Of a stretch of 64,000 nucleotides of DNA, positions 38,082 through 47,886 are shown one piece after another. Where the stretch lies: assembly GCF_003056725.1 (NCBI RefSeq), contig NZ_QBKZ01000015.1:195280-259279 (forward strand). Direction: 5' to 3'. Position numbers and translations under genes: made by a program. The stretch's first letter is position 1. Each line of letters begins with the position of its first letter. Origin of the DNA: Mangrovicoccus ximenensis. GTDB lineage: Bacteria > Pseudomonadota > Alphaproteobacteria > Rhodobacterales > Rhodobacteraceae. The notes under the pieces are model-generated. The model saw only the letters and a program-made list of their open reading frames with translations, did not search any database and was not told the DNA's origin.

Positions 38082-40367
38082 ATGGGCCAGACCCAGGAAA
38101 CAGAGAGCCGCAAGCTCCTCGGACGACTGCGCGAAGCCCTTGCAAGCGGCGGCGCGGGACAGGAACGGCTTGACCGCATCACGCAGCTGATCGCGGAATC
38201 GATGGGCACGCATGTGTGCTCGATCTACCTGTTCCGCGACGCGGACACGCTGGAGCTCTGCGCCAGCTTCGGCCTCAAGGCCGAGTCGGTCCACAAGACG
38301 CGGATGCGGCTCGGCGAGGGCCTGGTCGGCAAGGTCGCCCGCACGAGGCGGCCGGTAAATTCCACCAATGCCCCGGCCGAGCCCGGCTTCCGCTACATGC
38401 CGGAAACCGGAGAGGAAATCTTCACCTCCTTCCTCGGGGTGCCCATCCAGCGGCTCGGCCAGGTGCTCGGCGTGCTGGTCGTCCAGTCGAAGGAAGCCCG
38501 CCAGTATTCCGAGGACGAGCTCTACGGCGTCGAAGTCGTCGCCATGGTGCTGGCCGAGATGACCGAGCTGGGCGCCTTCCTCGACGAAGGCGCGGCGCTG
38601 TCGCCGCTGCACCAGCGCCCCGTGGTGTTCCGCGGCAGCACCGGACAGGAAGGCGCTGCCGAGGGCCGCGTGCTGCTGCACGATCCCCGCGTGGTGGTCA
38701 CCAATCCGATCGGCGACGATCCCGAGACCGAGCTGGAACGCCTGCGCGCCGCCGTCGCGCGGCTGCGCGTGTCGCTCGACAAGATGCTCGACACCGCCTC
38801 CTCCGGCGACGAGGAAGCCACCCAGGTGATCGAGACCTTCCGCATGTTCGCCAATTCCAAGAGCTGGCTCAGACGCATGGAAGAGGACATCGCCCGCGGC
38901 CTGTCGGCCGAGGCGGCGGTGGAGAAGGAACAATCCGCGGCCCGCGCCCGGCTGGCCCGCGCCTCCGACCCCTATCTGCGCGCCCGCGGAACCGATCTCG
39001 ACGACCTGTCGAACCGGCTCCTGCGCGAGCTGACCGGCCAGGGCAGCGATACCGGCGCCGAGCGCCCCGAAAATCCGGTCCTGGTCGCCCGCAACATCGG
39101 TCCCGGCGAGCTGCTGGACTATGGCCGCGAGCTCAAGGGCATCGTGCTGGAGGAAGGCTCGGTCGGCAGCCATGCGGCGATCATCGCCCGCGCCTGGGCG
39201 ATCCCGCTGGTGATCAACGCCCCCGGCATCACCACCGAGGCGCTGACCGGCGATCCGATCCTGGTCGACGGCGAGAACGGCGTCGTCCACCTGCGCCCCG
39301 ACGAGACCATCGCCAATGCCTTCCGCGACAAGCTCGCCATGCAGGCCAAGGCGCAGGAGCGCTATTCCTCGATCCGCAACGAGCCCGCCACCACGCTCTG
39401 CGGCGAGACCGTCTCGCTGCAGATGAATGCCGGGCTTCTGGTCGACCTGCCCTCGCTGTCGACCTGCGGCGCCGAGGGCGTCGGCCTGTTCCGCACCGAG
39501 CTGCAGTTCCTGATCCGCAACAAGATGCCCCGCCGCGGCGAGCTGGCGCAGATCTATGCCCGCGTGATGGATGCGGCCGGCGACAAGCGCGTGGTGTTCC
39601 GCACGCTCGACATCGGCTCGGACAAGGTCCTGCCCTACATGAAGCGCACCGAGGAGCCGAACCCGGCGCTCGGCTGGCGCGCCATCCGGGTCGGGCTCGA
39701 CAAGCCGGGCATCATGCGGATGCAGCTGCAGGCGCTGATCCGCGCCGCCCATGGCCGCCCGCTGACCGTCATGTTCCCCTTCGTCGCCCAGTTCGACGAA
39801 TTCCGCGCCGCCCGCGAGATGTTCCTCGAGGAGCTCGAGCGCGAGAAGGTGATGGGCCATGCCCTGCCCGCCGAGGTCGAGATCGGTGCCATGCTGGAGA
39901 CGCCGTCGATGGCCTTCGCGCCGCGGCAGTTCTTCGAGATGGCGGATTTCATCTCGATCGGCGGCAATGACCTGAAGCAGTTCTTCTTCGCCGCCGACCG
40001 CGAGAACGAACGCGTCCGGCGCCGCTATGACACGCTCAACGGCAGCTTCCTCGGCTTCATCCAGCAGATCGTCAACCGCTGCAACGAGACCGGCACCCCG
40101 GTCAGCTTCTGCGGCGAGGATGCCGGCCGGCCGGTCGAGGCGCTGTGCTTCGCCGCGATGGGGCTGCGCTCGCTGTCGATGCGCCCGGCCTCGGTCGGCC
40201 CGGTCAAGCACCTGCTGCGCCGCTCCGACCTGCGCGAGGTGCGCAAGGTCGTCGAGGAGGCCCGCGCCAATGGCGACCAGTCGGTCCGCCCGGCGCTGAT
40301 GCGCCATCTCGCGACGCTCGATCTCAGCGTCGAGCCCGCCCAGCCCAGCCAGCGCGCCGCGGGCTGA
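38082..40367 (+). CDS. ptsP: Phosphoenolpyruvate-protein phosphotransferase PtsP (EI-Ntr)
   Basis: 761 residues: an N-terminal GAF domain (about 20-165), then the enzyme I phosphotransferase fold. The phosphohistidine is in EEGSVGSHAAIIARAWAIP. The PEP-binding barrel has EGVGLFRTELQFL, RTLDIGSDKVLPYM and PVSFCGEDAGRP. It starts the nitrogen-type phosphorelay (EI-Ntr to NPr to EIIA-Ntr), which senses glutamine through GAF. The lysC-ptsP neighbourhood is common in Rhodobacterales. Confidence 0.95.
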   Translation: MGQTQETESRKLLGRLREALASGGAGQERLDRITQLIAESMGTHVCSIYLFRDADTLELCASFGLKAESVHKTRMRLGEGLVGKVARTRRPVNSTNAPAEPGFRYMPETGEEIFTSFLGVPIQRLGQVLGVLVVQSKEARQYSEDELYGVEVVAMVLAEMTELGAFLDEGAALSPLHQRPVVFRGSTGQEGAAEGRVLLHDPRVVVTNPIGDDPETELERLRAAVARLRVSLDKMLDTASSGDEEATQVIETFRMFANSKSWLRRMEEDIARGLSAEAAVEKEQSAARARLARASDPYLRARGTDLDDLSNRLLRELTGQGSDTGAERPENPVLVARNIGPGELLDYGRELKGIVLEEGSVGSHAAIIARAWAIPLVINAPGITTEALTGDPILVDGENGVVHLRPDETIANAFRDKLAMQAKAQERYSSIRNEPATTLCGETVSLQMNAGLLVDLPSLSTCGAEGVGLFRTELQFLIRNKMPRRGELAQIYARVMDAAGDKRVVFRTLDIGSDKVLPYMKRTEEPNPALGWRAIRVGLDKPGIMRMQLQALIRAAHGRPLTVMFPFVAQFDEFRAAREMFLEELEREKVMGHALPAEVEIGAMLETPSMAFAPRQFFEMADFISIGGNDLKQFFFAADRENERVRRRYDTLNGSFLGFIQQIVNRCNETGTPVSFCGEDAGRPVEALCFAAMGLRSLSMRPASVGPVKHLLRRSDLREVRKVVEEARANGDQSVRPALMRHLATLDLSVEPAQPSQRAAG

Positions 40368-40373
40368 GCCGCC

Positions 40374-41174
40374 TCACTCCGCGATCACCGGGTGGTGGTC
40401 GACGTAATTGTCGAAATGCACCACCGTGTGCTCGGCATCGCTGATCACCACCGCCATCTGCCCCGGCCCTTCGAGCCGCACCCGTGCCCCGTGCGGACCG
40501 AATTCCTCGCGCGTGGTGGCGTGGCCGCCCGCGATCGTGTGATAGGGAATGCCGCGGCGCAGGGTCGTCGTCGCCATGTGGATATGGCCCGCCGTCACGC
40601 CGCGGATGTCGGGATAGCCGTCGAGGATCTCCAGGAATTCGCGGGGATCCTCCAGCAGGTAGGCATCGGGCAGCGCCGAGACCTGCAGCGCCGGATGGTG
40701 CAGCACGACATGGACCGGCCGTCCCGCCGCCAGCCCGAGCTCGCCGCGCAGCCAGTCGAGCCGCAACCCGCAGAGCCGCCCCGAGGCAAGCCCCCAGCCG
40801 CCCGAACCCGGCCCCTTCTCGAGGCTGTCGAGCACCAGCACGACCTCACCGCCGACATGGTGCGCCGACTGGGCGAAACCGTTGCCGTCGAGGCTGCCGG
40901 CGCCGAAGATGCGGCCATAGACTTCGCGGTTGTCGTGGTTTCCGAGCGTCGCCGTCCATGGCGGCACCAGCCGGCCAAGCGCGCCGCGCAGCGCCTCGTA
41001 GGCCGCCGTCCGCGCCCGGTCGGTCAGATCGCCCGCCAGCACGACCAGATCTGCATCGCCATGCGCCGCGTTGATCCGGTCGATCGCCAACTCCAGCCTG
41101 AGCGCAGGATCGAGCCCGGCGAGCAGCTCGCCGGGACGGGTCATGTGCAGGTCCGAAAGGACGATGAATTTCAT
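40374..41174 (-). CDS. Metallophosphoesterase (class III cyclic-nucleotide phosphodiesterase type)
   Basis: 266 residues with all calcineurin-type metal motifs in order: LSDLHMTRPG, LAGDLTDRA, LGNHDNREV, VLHHPALQ and AGHIHMATT. This set is typical of CpdA/GpdQ-like cAMP or glycerophosphodiester phosphodiesterases. It converges on ptsP, with a 6-base gap, and its start overlaps the end of the frame upstream. Confidence 0.88.
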   Translation of the reverse strand: MKFIVLSDLHMTRPGELLAGLDPALRLELAIDRINAAHGDADLVVLAGDLTDRARTAAYEALRGALGRLVPPWTATLGNHDNREVYGRIFGAGSLDGNGFAQSAHHVGGEVVLVLDSLEKGPGSGGWGLASGRLCGLRLDWLRGELGLAAGRPVHVVLHHPALQVSALPDAYLLEDPREFLEILDGYPDIRGVTAGHIHMATTTLRRGIPYHTIAGGHATTREEFGPHGARVRLEGPGQMAVVISDAEHTVVHFDNYVDHHPVIAE

Positions 41175-42418
41175 GGGAGGCTCCTGGACTGCCCGGACGT
41201 TGCCGATGCGTCCTCCTTAGCCAATTCCGCGCGCGGGGACACCCCGGGCCGCGGCCTGACCTGTCCGCGCTGTCCGTCCACCACTGGCGTGATCCAATGG
41301 GATGAACTGCCTTCCCGCCAAACGGTTTCGGCGCGCGCGACCTGGCGGCCCGCGGCTTCGCCGCGCAGCTGGCGGACAGCCTCGACGATGCTCATGAGGC
41401 CGCCGACCGCCCCGGCATGGGCATGGCTCAGCATGCCGCCATGGGTGTTGACCGGCAGCTTGCCGCCGATGGCGGCATGGCCTTCGGCGAAGAAGGCACC
41501 GCCTTCGCCGCGCGGCGCCAGCCCGGTTTCCTCGAGTTCGATGATCGGCACGATGCTGAAGCAGTCATAGAGCATCGCCACGTCGATATCCGCCGGCCCC
41601 AGCCCGGCCATGCCATAGGCCCGGCGGCTCGACTCTTCCGCGCCGAATTCGCTGAGGCTCGGCGCCGATGTCAGGTGCTCGTGGGTATGGCATTCGCCGA
41701 TTCCGGCCAGCCAGGCGGGCTTGCCGGGCAGATCCGCCGCGCGCTCGGGCGTGGTCACGATGAACGCCCCGCCGGCATCCGAGATCAGGCAGCAATCGAG
41801 CATGTTCAGCGGATCCGAGATCGGCTTGGAGGCGAGCACGTCGTCGACGGTGATCGGCTTTTTCATGTGGGCATTCGGGTGCAGCAAGGCGTGGTTGCGG
41901 GTGTTCACCGCCACCGCCGCAATCTGTTCGCGCGTGGTGCCGTATCTGTGCATGTAGGCCTGCGCGACCAGGCCGTAGAGCGACGGGATGCCGATGCCGT
42001 AGGGCGCCTCGAAATAGGGGTGGCCGACGGCGGTCAGGGTGCTGACCGTGTCGTCGCGGCTCATGCCGGTGGCGCGGTTCTCGCCGGCACAGACCAGCAC
42101 GCAGTTCGCCGCGCCGGTCGCGACCGCCTGGGCCGCGTGATGCAGCATCGCCGCGGGCGAGCCGCCCCCGACCACGACCGAACTGCAATAGGTCGGCGCA
42201 ATGCCCAGGTATTCCGCCAGCACCGAGCCCAGCATGAAATAGGGCTCGGTGAAGGAATAAGCCGTCAGCAGGCCGTCGATATGCGAATGTTTCAGGCCCG
42301 CATCCGCGATGGCGCGCCGGGCCGCCTGCGCGTTGAGGCCGAGCCCGGACATGTGCGGCATCTTTCCGATGTCGCTCTCGCCGACGCCCACGATCACGGC
42401 ACGATTTCTAAGGGACAT
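41171..42418 (-). CDS. Thiolase-family protein (acetyl-CoA acetyltransferase-like), altered C-terminus
   Basis: 415-residue frame of a SCP2/lipid-transfer-type thiolase: VGVGESDIGKMPHMSGLGL, then VVVGGGSPAAMLHHAAQAVA and the active-site region VNTHGGMLSHAHAGAVGGL. Up to about QVARAETV (41325) the sequence fits the family. After that the expected closing strand with the last catalytic cysteine is absent and ~50 unrelated residues follow, so I suspect a join there. Thus the enzyme as read is probably inactive. Confidence 0.8.
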   Translation of the reverse strand: MSLRNRAVIVGVGESDIGKMPHMSGLGLNAQAARRAIADAGLKHSHIDGLLTAYSFTEPYFMLGSVLAEYLGIAPTYCSSVVVGGGSPAAMLHHAAQAVATGAANCVLVCAGENRATGMSRDDTVSTLTAVGHPYFEAPYGIGIPSLYGLVAQAYMHRYGTTREQIAAVAVNTRNHALLHPNAHMKKPITVDDVLASKPISDPLNMLDCCLISDAGGAFIVTTPERAADLPGKPAWLAGIGECHTHEHLTSAPSLSEFGAEESSRRAYGMAGLGPADIDVAMLYDCFSIVPIIELEETGLAPRGEGGAFFAEGHAAIGGKLPVNTHGGMLSHAHAGAVGGLMSIVEAVRQLRGEAAGRQVARAETVWREGSSSHWITPVVDGQRGQVRPRPGVSPRAELAKEDASATSGQSRSLP

Positions 42419-42978
42419 TTTCTTTTCCTCTCTCCCGGTGGTCCACGGCACGGTCGCGGGGCAACCGCACCCTCCCGGCAAGGAAACCGGCAACCTCCGT
42501 GCCAGATCTGTCCGGATCGGCAGGCGCTGGACGCGCCGGGTACCGCGCCGCGGCACCTGGCCTTCATGCGCCGCCATTGGCGGACCGCCCCCCTGCCGGC
42601 AGCGTTTTCCCGGATGGCGGCGGCCGTTGTCCGGACTCGTTGCCCTGCGGTTCCCATGCCGTGGGCATTGGCGCCGCCCGGGCGCCGGTTGCCTGCCGGA
42701 TCGGCGAGAGGTGCTGCGCCGACAGAGCCGGAGGACCCGTTCCCGCATCGTAGCGCAGGCGCTTTCCCAACCGGCCCGCAAACCGGTTCGGGCGATGCCT
42801 GCTGCCGCGCCGGGGCGCCGATGGCTGTCCTGCCATGGCGGCGGGTCGCCAGCGCAGTTCCCGGACCCCGTCATCGCGGAACGAGACGGCTGGGGCCGCA
42901 GCCTTTCCCGCGTCATTCTCCCTCGAGGGCAGTGCCGGATGGCCCGGTGCCGGGACTAAGGAATGGGTGAAAGACCGG
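42419..42978 (-). other. Upstream region of thiolase gene, no gene recognised
   Basis: About 560 bases. A ribosome-binding-like AGAGAGGAAAAGAAA directly precedes the thiolase start. Further upstream I see no gene. Frames open on both strands look like chance. Confidence 0.4.
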
Positions 42979-43520
42979 ATGCAGGATAGCCTCTTCATCG
43001 GACTGGATGTGCGCAAGGCGAAGATCCTGGCGACCGCTGCGGCGGGAGAACGCCACGGCGAGAGTCCCCGCCTGGGCACGATCCCGAACCGGGCGAAGGC
43101 GATCCGCAAACGGGCCGGGTCAGGCCGGTGGCTCCACTTTTGCCATGTAGCCGTGCCCGTGCGGTCATGGGTTTCGCAGGCAACTCGCTGCGCCCGGCGA
43201 TGCCTGCCTGGCCGTGGCACCGCCAGTCGCGCTCTCCCGACCCATGGCGCCCGTTCTTCCGCTCCCCGTGAAAGCGGGCGACCGCGTGAAGACGGACCAG
43301 CGCGTTACCGTCCGGCTGGCGAGCGGACGGCCGTCCGGGGTCCGGATGCGGCGCGCGAGGCCGTGCCCGCCCCGATCCGCAGCTCCTGCCCCGGGCTCGG
43401 GAACGTCTGAGCCGATGTCGGCCATGCAGGCGCAAATTCCGCGTCGCGACCAGCCGGATCGCGAAGCGCTTCGAGGCGCTGCCCCGGCGACGGGACGCCG
43501 AGCGGTCCTTCGCCCGGACC
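42979..43520 (+). pseudogene. IS110-family transposase relic
   Basis: The start (MQDSLFIGLDVRKAKILATA) keeps the first acidic residue of the DEDD catalytic site, and later pieces match IS110 transposases in order: LGTIPNRAKAIRK, WLHFCHVAVPV, then in other frames KAGDRVKTDQR (consensus KPGDRVKTDRRD) and RAGERTAVRGPDAAREAV. At least two frame changes and the degraded DRRD motif make it non-functional. The 3' end fades out near 43520. Confidence 0.65.
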
Positions 43521-44063
43521 GGACCATGACGAAGGCTCGCAAGGGACTGGGAGAGGTCGACCGCCGCTGCCGAGGCAGGACCAACGTCGGCCAGATCCGC
43601 CTCTGAACCCGTCGCCCCGCAAAGGACTGCCATGCCCGGTCGAAGTTCGGGTCAGCCAAGCCAAGATGGCCGCGCCGCCAGAGGACTGCCGACGGCCGCG
43701 CCGTCCGGACGGCGCCGCGTCCCGCCGCATCGAAGGATCGGCCCAGACGGTCGGCGAGCCGCGCTTCTCCGAAGCATGATCGCAGCTGTGCCAGTTGGCG
43801 GTCTTTCGCGTGGTCTTCGCGGGCTCGCCCGTGCAGGTCGGCGACCCCCCTGAATTCACGGCGTGCCCCCCACGGGAGCATTGCCGCGGCAACGCTCGCC
43901 GCCCGGCGCTCCGGCTTGAACCTCAGGAAGCGGCCTCGCGGTCTCCGGCCGAGCTGCACGGAAATGTTTCACCGGGCCGGTCCGGCCAAGGGCGCGGCCG
44001 GATCCGGCATCCCGCCGCGCTCAGGCGGCGCCCGGCCAGACATGGCGCCCGAGGAATCCCGAG
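43521..44063. other. Degenerate stretch behind the IS110 relic
   Basis: About 540 bases with long but meaningless frames on both strands. It may contain more of the decayed insertion sequence. The C-terminus of the methyltransferase gene should lie here but is replaced by this sequence. Confidence 0.4.
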
Positions 44064-44993
44064 CGCGCCCAGACGGGCTTGCTGTTCGGCCTCGCCAAGG
44101 CGCGGCGTGCCGCGGCCGAACAGGTCGGTGCGGAAGCCGCGGGCACAGGCCATGTCGCGGGCGCTCTCGCCCCAGCCCTCTGCCGCCGCCTTGCGTACGA
44201 ATTCTGCCCATCCCGGCTCGAAGCGCAGCAGGTCGAACTGGTCGAACAGATCCGCCGGGGCGGCGAACTCCGTCTTGGCGGAGGCCAGTGCCCCGGCGAC
44301 CTCGGCGCACCAGCAGGCCGTTGCATGGACGGCGCCCAGATCATGGGCGAGGTAGCTGTCGGGCAGCTTCGCGAAGCGCTCCCAGAGCCGCGCCGTGGTC
44401 TCCGTGCCGCCGCCATTGGCGAGGAAGGCATCGACCGCGGCGCGGGCGCCCTCGAAGGGCGGCCTGCCGGGCAGGCGCGGCACCTCGCGGAAAATCCGGC
44501 GGATCAGCGCGGTCTCCTGCCAGCCCGCCGCAGCCGCATAGCCGTTGTAGCAGACCCCGCCCGGGGCCAGCCAGCGCCCGAGGATCGCCGCCAGATGGCC
44601 GCGGTTCTCTTCCGACACCCAGGTCCAGACGCCGTGCATCGCCACATAGTCGAACGCCTCGGGCGGGGCGGCGGCGGCAAGCTCGGCGAAGGAGGCCTCG
44701 ACGATCTCGATGTTGCCGAGCCCGGCCTCGGCGATGAAGGCGCGGGCGCGGGCGACATGCTCGGGCATGAAATCCACGCCGAGGAACTGGCCCTCGGGAT
44801 GCAGTGCGGCCAGCCCGATCAGGGTGAAGCCGGTGCCGCAGCCGAGTTCGGCATAGCGGAAGCAGCCCCGCCGCGGCGGAAGGAACCCCGCCGCGAGCAG
44901 CGCCAGGTCGATCAGCTCCGGGGCCTGCAGCGGCTGGGCGGTCTCCAGATAGCGCGTCGCGACGGGATAGCCGCCGCCCCACGGGGCTGCCAT
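43923..44993 (-). CDS. SAM-dependent methyltransferase with regulatory domain, C-terminus replaced
   Basis: 356-residue frame. The Rossmann methyltransferase domain shows FRYAELGCGTGFTLIGLAALH (motif I core ELGCGTG), FLGVDFMPEHV and MHGVWTWVSEENR. The second half matches the methyltransferase-regulatory domain. From about 44063 to 43923 the residues no longer fit. Homologues continue for 150 or more residues, so it is truncated by a join. It lies 3 bases after the Hcp-like gene, probably one transcript. Confidence 0.82.
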   Translation of the reverse strand: MAAPWGGGYPVATRYLETAQPLQAPELIDLALLAAGFLPPRRGCFRYAELGCGTGFTLIGLAALHPEGQFLGVDFMPEHVARARAFIAEAGLGNIEIVEASFAELAAAAPPEAFDYVAMHGVWTWVSEENRGHLAAILGRWLAPGGVCYNGYAAAAGWQETALIRRIFREVPRLPGRPPFEGARAAVDAFLANGGGTETTARLWERFAKLPDSYLAHDLGAVHATACWCAEVAGALASAKTEFAAPADLFDQFDLLRFEPGWAEFVRKAAAEGWGESARDMACARGFRTDLFGRGTPRLGEAEQQARLGALGIPRAPCLAGRRLSAAGCRIRPRPWPDRPGETFPCSSAGDREAAS

Positions 44994-44996
44994 GCG

Positions 44997-45476
44997 TCAG
45001 AGCAGGAAGAAATCGCCGGTATCGGTGAGGTCGGGGCCATCCGGCGGGCTGCGGTCCTGTGCCTCGCCCTCGACGCCGTCGAGCTTCAGGTAGAAATCGA
45101 TGGAATTCGTGCCGGTGGTTTTCACCTTCAGGTCGAAGCCCTGGTCCTCCAGCATGGCCTCCAGCTCGGCGGCATAGGCGCGGGTCTCGAGCATCCCCGC
45201 GCGGCCGCCGGCCTCGGGGTCGTAATCGAAGGTGATCTTGGTGAAATTGAGCGTGATCTCTTCGCTGGCGGCGCGGGTGCCCGGCGGCGGCGCGGTCAGG
45301 CTGGAGAAATCGAAGCTGTCGATGTCCTGGCGGTCGGCAACCGCGGCAAAGGCCAGCAGCAGGTCGGCGGCCTCCTCGGTCAGCTGGCTGCCGTATTCCT
45401 TGACCAGCCGTTCGGCCTCGGCGATCTGCGACTCGCCGTCGATATCGGGGATCTTGAGGTAGACGTCTATGGGCAT
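44997..45476 (-). CDS. Hcp-like protein (type VI secretion tube family?)
   Basis: 159 acidic residues. The N-terminus MPIDVYLKIPDIDGESQ and the strand EEITLNFTKITFDYDPE resemble Hcp, the ring protein of type VI secretion tubes, but a ~40-residue helical insert (AEAERLVKEYGSQLTEEA) separates them, and no other type VI gene is in view. It precedes the methyltransferase by 3 bases. The Hcp relationship is a pattern judgement and moderately weak. Confidence 0.5.
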   Translation of the reverse strand: MPIDVYLKIPDIDGESQIAEAERLVKEYGSQLTEEAADLLLAFAAVADRQDIDSFDFSSLTAPPPGTRAASEEITLNFTKITFDYDPEAGGRAGMLETRAYAAELEAMLEDQGFDLKVKTTGTNSIDFYLKLDGVEGEAQDRSPPDGPDLTDTGDFFLL

Positions 45477-45710
45477 GGCGGGCTCCTCCTCCGGCGCGGT
45501 CCATGAGCGGTAAAGACTTCGTGAATGCTACCTGAGGTTGTCCGGAATTCCAAACGGTTCCCGGGTCGGGTTTTCCGCCGCCGGGCGGGTCCGGACGCCG
45601 CGCGGCACCTGTCAACACATCTGCGTGCAGGACCTTGATGGCAGGCCGCGGCCCTTGGCGCGGGCGGCAGCGGCGGCTAGAAGAAGGCAAGCCACGGGAA
45701 GGAGGCCCCC

Positions 45711-47102
45711 ATGATTTCAGAGTTCGGCCATTTCGCGCTGATCCTCGCCGGCTTCGTCGCGCTGTTCCAGACGGTCGTGCCCTTCATCGGCGCGCAGCGC
45801 GGCTGGCAGTCCTGGATGGCGGCGGCCGTTCCGGCGGCGACGGCGCAGTTCCTGCTGACCGCTTTCAGCTTCGCCGCGCTCACCCATGCCTTCGTCACCT
45901 CGGACTTCTCGCTGAAGCTCGTCACCGAGAATTCCCACAGCCTGAAGCCGATGATCTACAAGGTCTCGGGGGTCTGGGGAAACCACGAGGGCTCGATGCT
46001 GCTCTGGGTGCTGATCCTGACGCTGTTCGGCGCGCTCGCGGCCTGGTTCGGGGGCAATCTGCCGCCCAGCCTCAAGGCCCGCGTGCTGTCGGTGCAGGCG
46101 GCGATCTCGGCGGCCTTCTTTGCCTTCATCCTGTTCACCTCGAACCCGTTCCTGCGGCTCGCCGTGCCGCCGATGGACGGGCAGGACCTGAACCCGCTGT
46201 TGCAGGATCCGGGCCTCGCCTTCCATCCGCCGTTTCTCTATCTCGGCTATGTCGGGCTGTCGCTGACCTTCTCCTTCGCCGTGGCGGCGCTGATCGAGGG
46301 GCGGGTCGATGCCGCCTGGGGCCGCTGGGTGCGGCCCTGGACGCTGGTCAGCTGGATGTTCCTGACCGTCGGCATCGCGCTCGGCTCCTGGTGGGCCTAT
46401 TACGAGCTCGGTTGGGGCGGCTTCTGGTTCTGGGATCCGGTGGAGAACGCCTCCTTCATGCCCTGGCTGATCGCCGCGGCGCTGCTGCATTGCGCGATCG
46501 TCGTCGAAAAGCGCGAGACGCTGAAGAACTGGACCATCCTGCTGGCGATCCTCGCCTTCGGCTTCTCGCTGATCGGCACCTTCATCGTGCGTTCGGGCGT
46601 GATCACCTCGGTCCACGCCTTCGCCAACGATCCCGAGCGCGGGGTGTTCATCCTCGCCATCCTCGCGGTCTTCATGGGCGGCGCGCTGACCCTCTACGCG
46701 GCCCGCGCCGGCGCGCTGACCTCTAAGGGCGTCTTCGGCCTCGTCAGCCGCGAAAGCGCGCTGGTGGCGAACAACATCCTGCTGGCGGTCTCGTGCTTCG
46801 TGGTCTTCATCGGCACGATCTGGCCCTTGGTCGCCGAACTGCTCTTCGGCCGCACGCTGACCGTGGGCCCGCCCTTCTTCAACGCGGCCTTCACCCCCTT
46901 CATGGTGCTGATGGCGGTCATCCTGCCCTTCGGTGCGGTGCTGCCCTGGAAGCGCGGCAAGCTCGGCCGCGCCTGGGTGCAGCTCTGGCCGATGGCGGCG
47001 CTGGCCGTGGCGGTCGGGCTCCTGGCCTATGCGGTGCAGACCGGCCGCTCGGCACTGGCGCCGATCGGCATCGGGCTAGGCGTCTGGCTGATCCTCGGCG
47101 GC
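45711..47102 (+). CDS. ccmF: Cytochrome c maturation protein CcmF, C-terminus missing
   Basis: 464 residues of about 650. Multi-span membrane haem lyase subunit with the haem-handling WWD motif WGGFWFWDPVENASFMPW and the preceding SWWAYYELG. Also present is the TENSHSLKPMIYKVSGVWGN loop (cut here) with a conserved histidine. It attaches haem to apocytochrome c with CcmH. The start ATG follows AAGGAGGCCCCC. After LGVWLILGG the frame enters the antisense of another gene at 47.10 kb. Confidence 0.93.
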
Positions 47103-47103
47103 C

Positions 47104-47682
47104 CGAGGCGGGCAGCGGAACCTCGGCGCCGGGCGGCAGGCTCTCGGTGCTGCCGGCCTTGATGGCCACGCCCGCCACGGTTTCCCAGCCGAGGCCGTAG
47201 AGCGTCACCTCGCCGCCGCCCTTCACCCCGAGATCGAGCCAGCCGTAATGCGGCCCGTCCGCCGCGCTCAGCGCGAAGCCGAGATAGCCGCGCACCATGC
47301 CGCCATCCGCCGCCCAGCTGCCGGCATGGGAACTCTTGCCGGAGGCGGCGTTGTAGTAGAGATCGGCCAGCTTCGACACGCTCGCGAAGGCCAGCCTGCC
47401 GTCAACGAGGTCCCCGGCCGCCAAGGCCGGCCCGCCGGTGATCCCGGTCCCCGCATGGGCGCTGGCGACGATCTCGCTGTCATAGCTGCCCCTCGGCATG
47501 GCGGCGCTGCGGAAGTCGCGGAGGCTCAGATCGACGGTGCCATCGCCATCGAGATCGAGCGTCAGGGTCTCGCCGTCGATCGAGGTCCGGCCGAAGAGGT
47601 CGGCAGTCACGACGGAGGCCGAAGCGGCGGAAACGGAGAGCAGAAGGACCGCCGCGGCGGCCTGCGGAAGAAAACGGCACAT
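47104..47682 (-). CDS. VPLPA-CTERM-type exported surface protein, anchor missing
   Basis: 193 residues: signal peptide (about 1-23, [14 protein letters not shown]), then a beta-rich region of the type [16 protein letters not shown] and [18 protein letters not shown]. The sequence ends exactly at EVPLPAS, the recognition motif of VPLPA-CTERM exosortase substrates. The membrane helix and arginine tail that should follow are lost at the 47.10-kb join. Function unknown. Such proteins are sorted to the cell surface in Rhodobacterales. Confidence 0.75.
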
Positions 47683-47831
47683 GAGGCCAGGCTCCGGAAT
47701 GGAAGGAACGCAGCCGGGACAGCCCGGCCAGCCTTCATGGGGGCCGGAGCCGGATTCTCTCAAGTTTTACATGAACAAATGGTTAACACCGCTGGGAACG
47801 CGCGATGCCGCGGCAGGCCGGCCCGGAACGC

Positions 47832-47857
47832 AAAAGGGCGGGTCCGAAGACCCGCCC
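47832..47857 (-). terminator. Rho-independent terminator of tig (minus strand)
   Basis: A perfect 9-bp stem (47836-47844 with 47849-47857), TTCG tetraloop on the minus strand, then TTTT (47835-47832). It lies 30 bases after the trigger-factor stop codon at 47887-47889 and shows that the native tig gene reads on the minus strand. Confidence 0.88.
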
Positions 47858-47886
47858 CTGCAAGAGCTTTGCCGTGCGGCAGACGA

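Noticed and set aside
43165..43959. A 264-codon minus-strand frame as a real gene
   Set aside because: It is mostly the antisense of the IS110 relic and has no recognisable domain.
44997..45476. A type VI secretion locus
   Set aside because: Only one Hcp-like gene, no sheath, baseplate or ATPase genes in the window.
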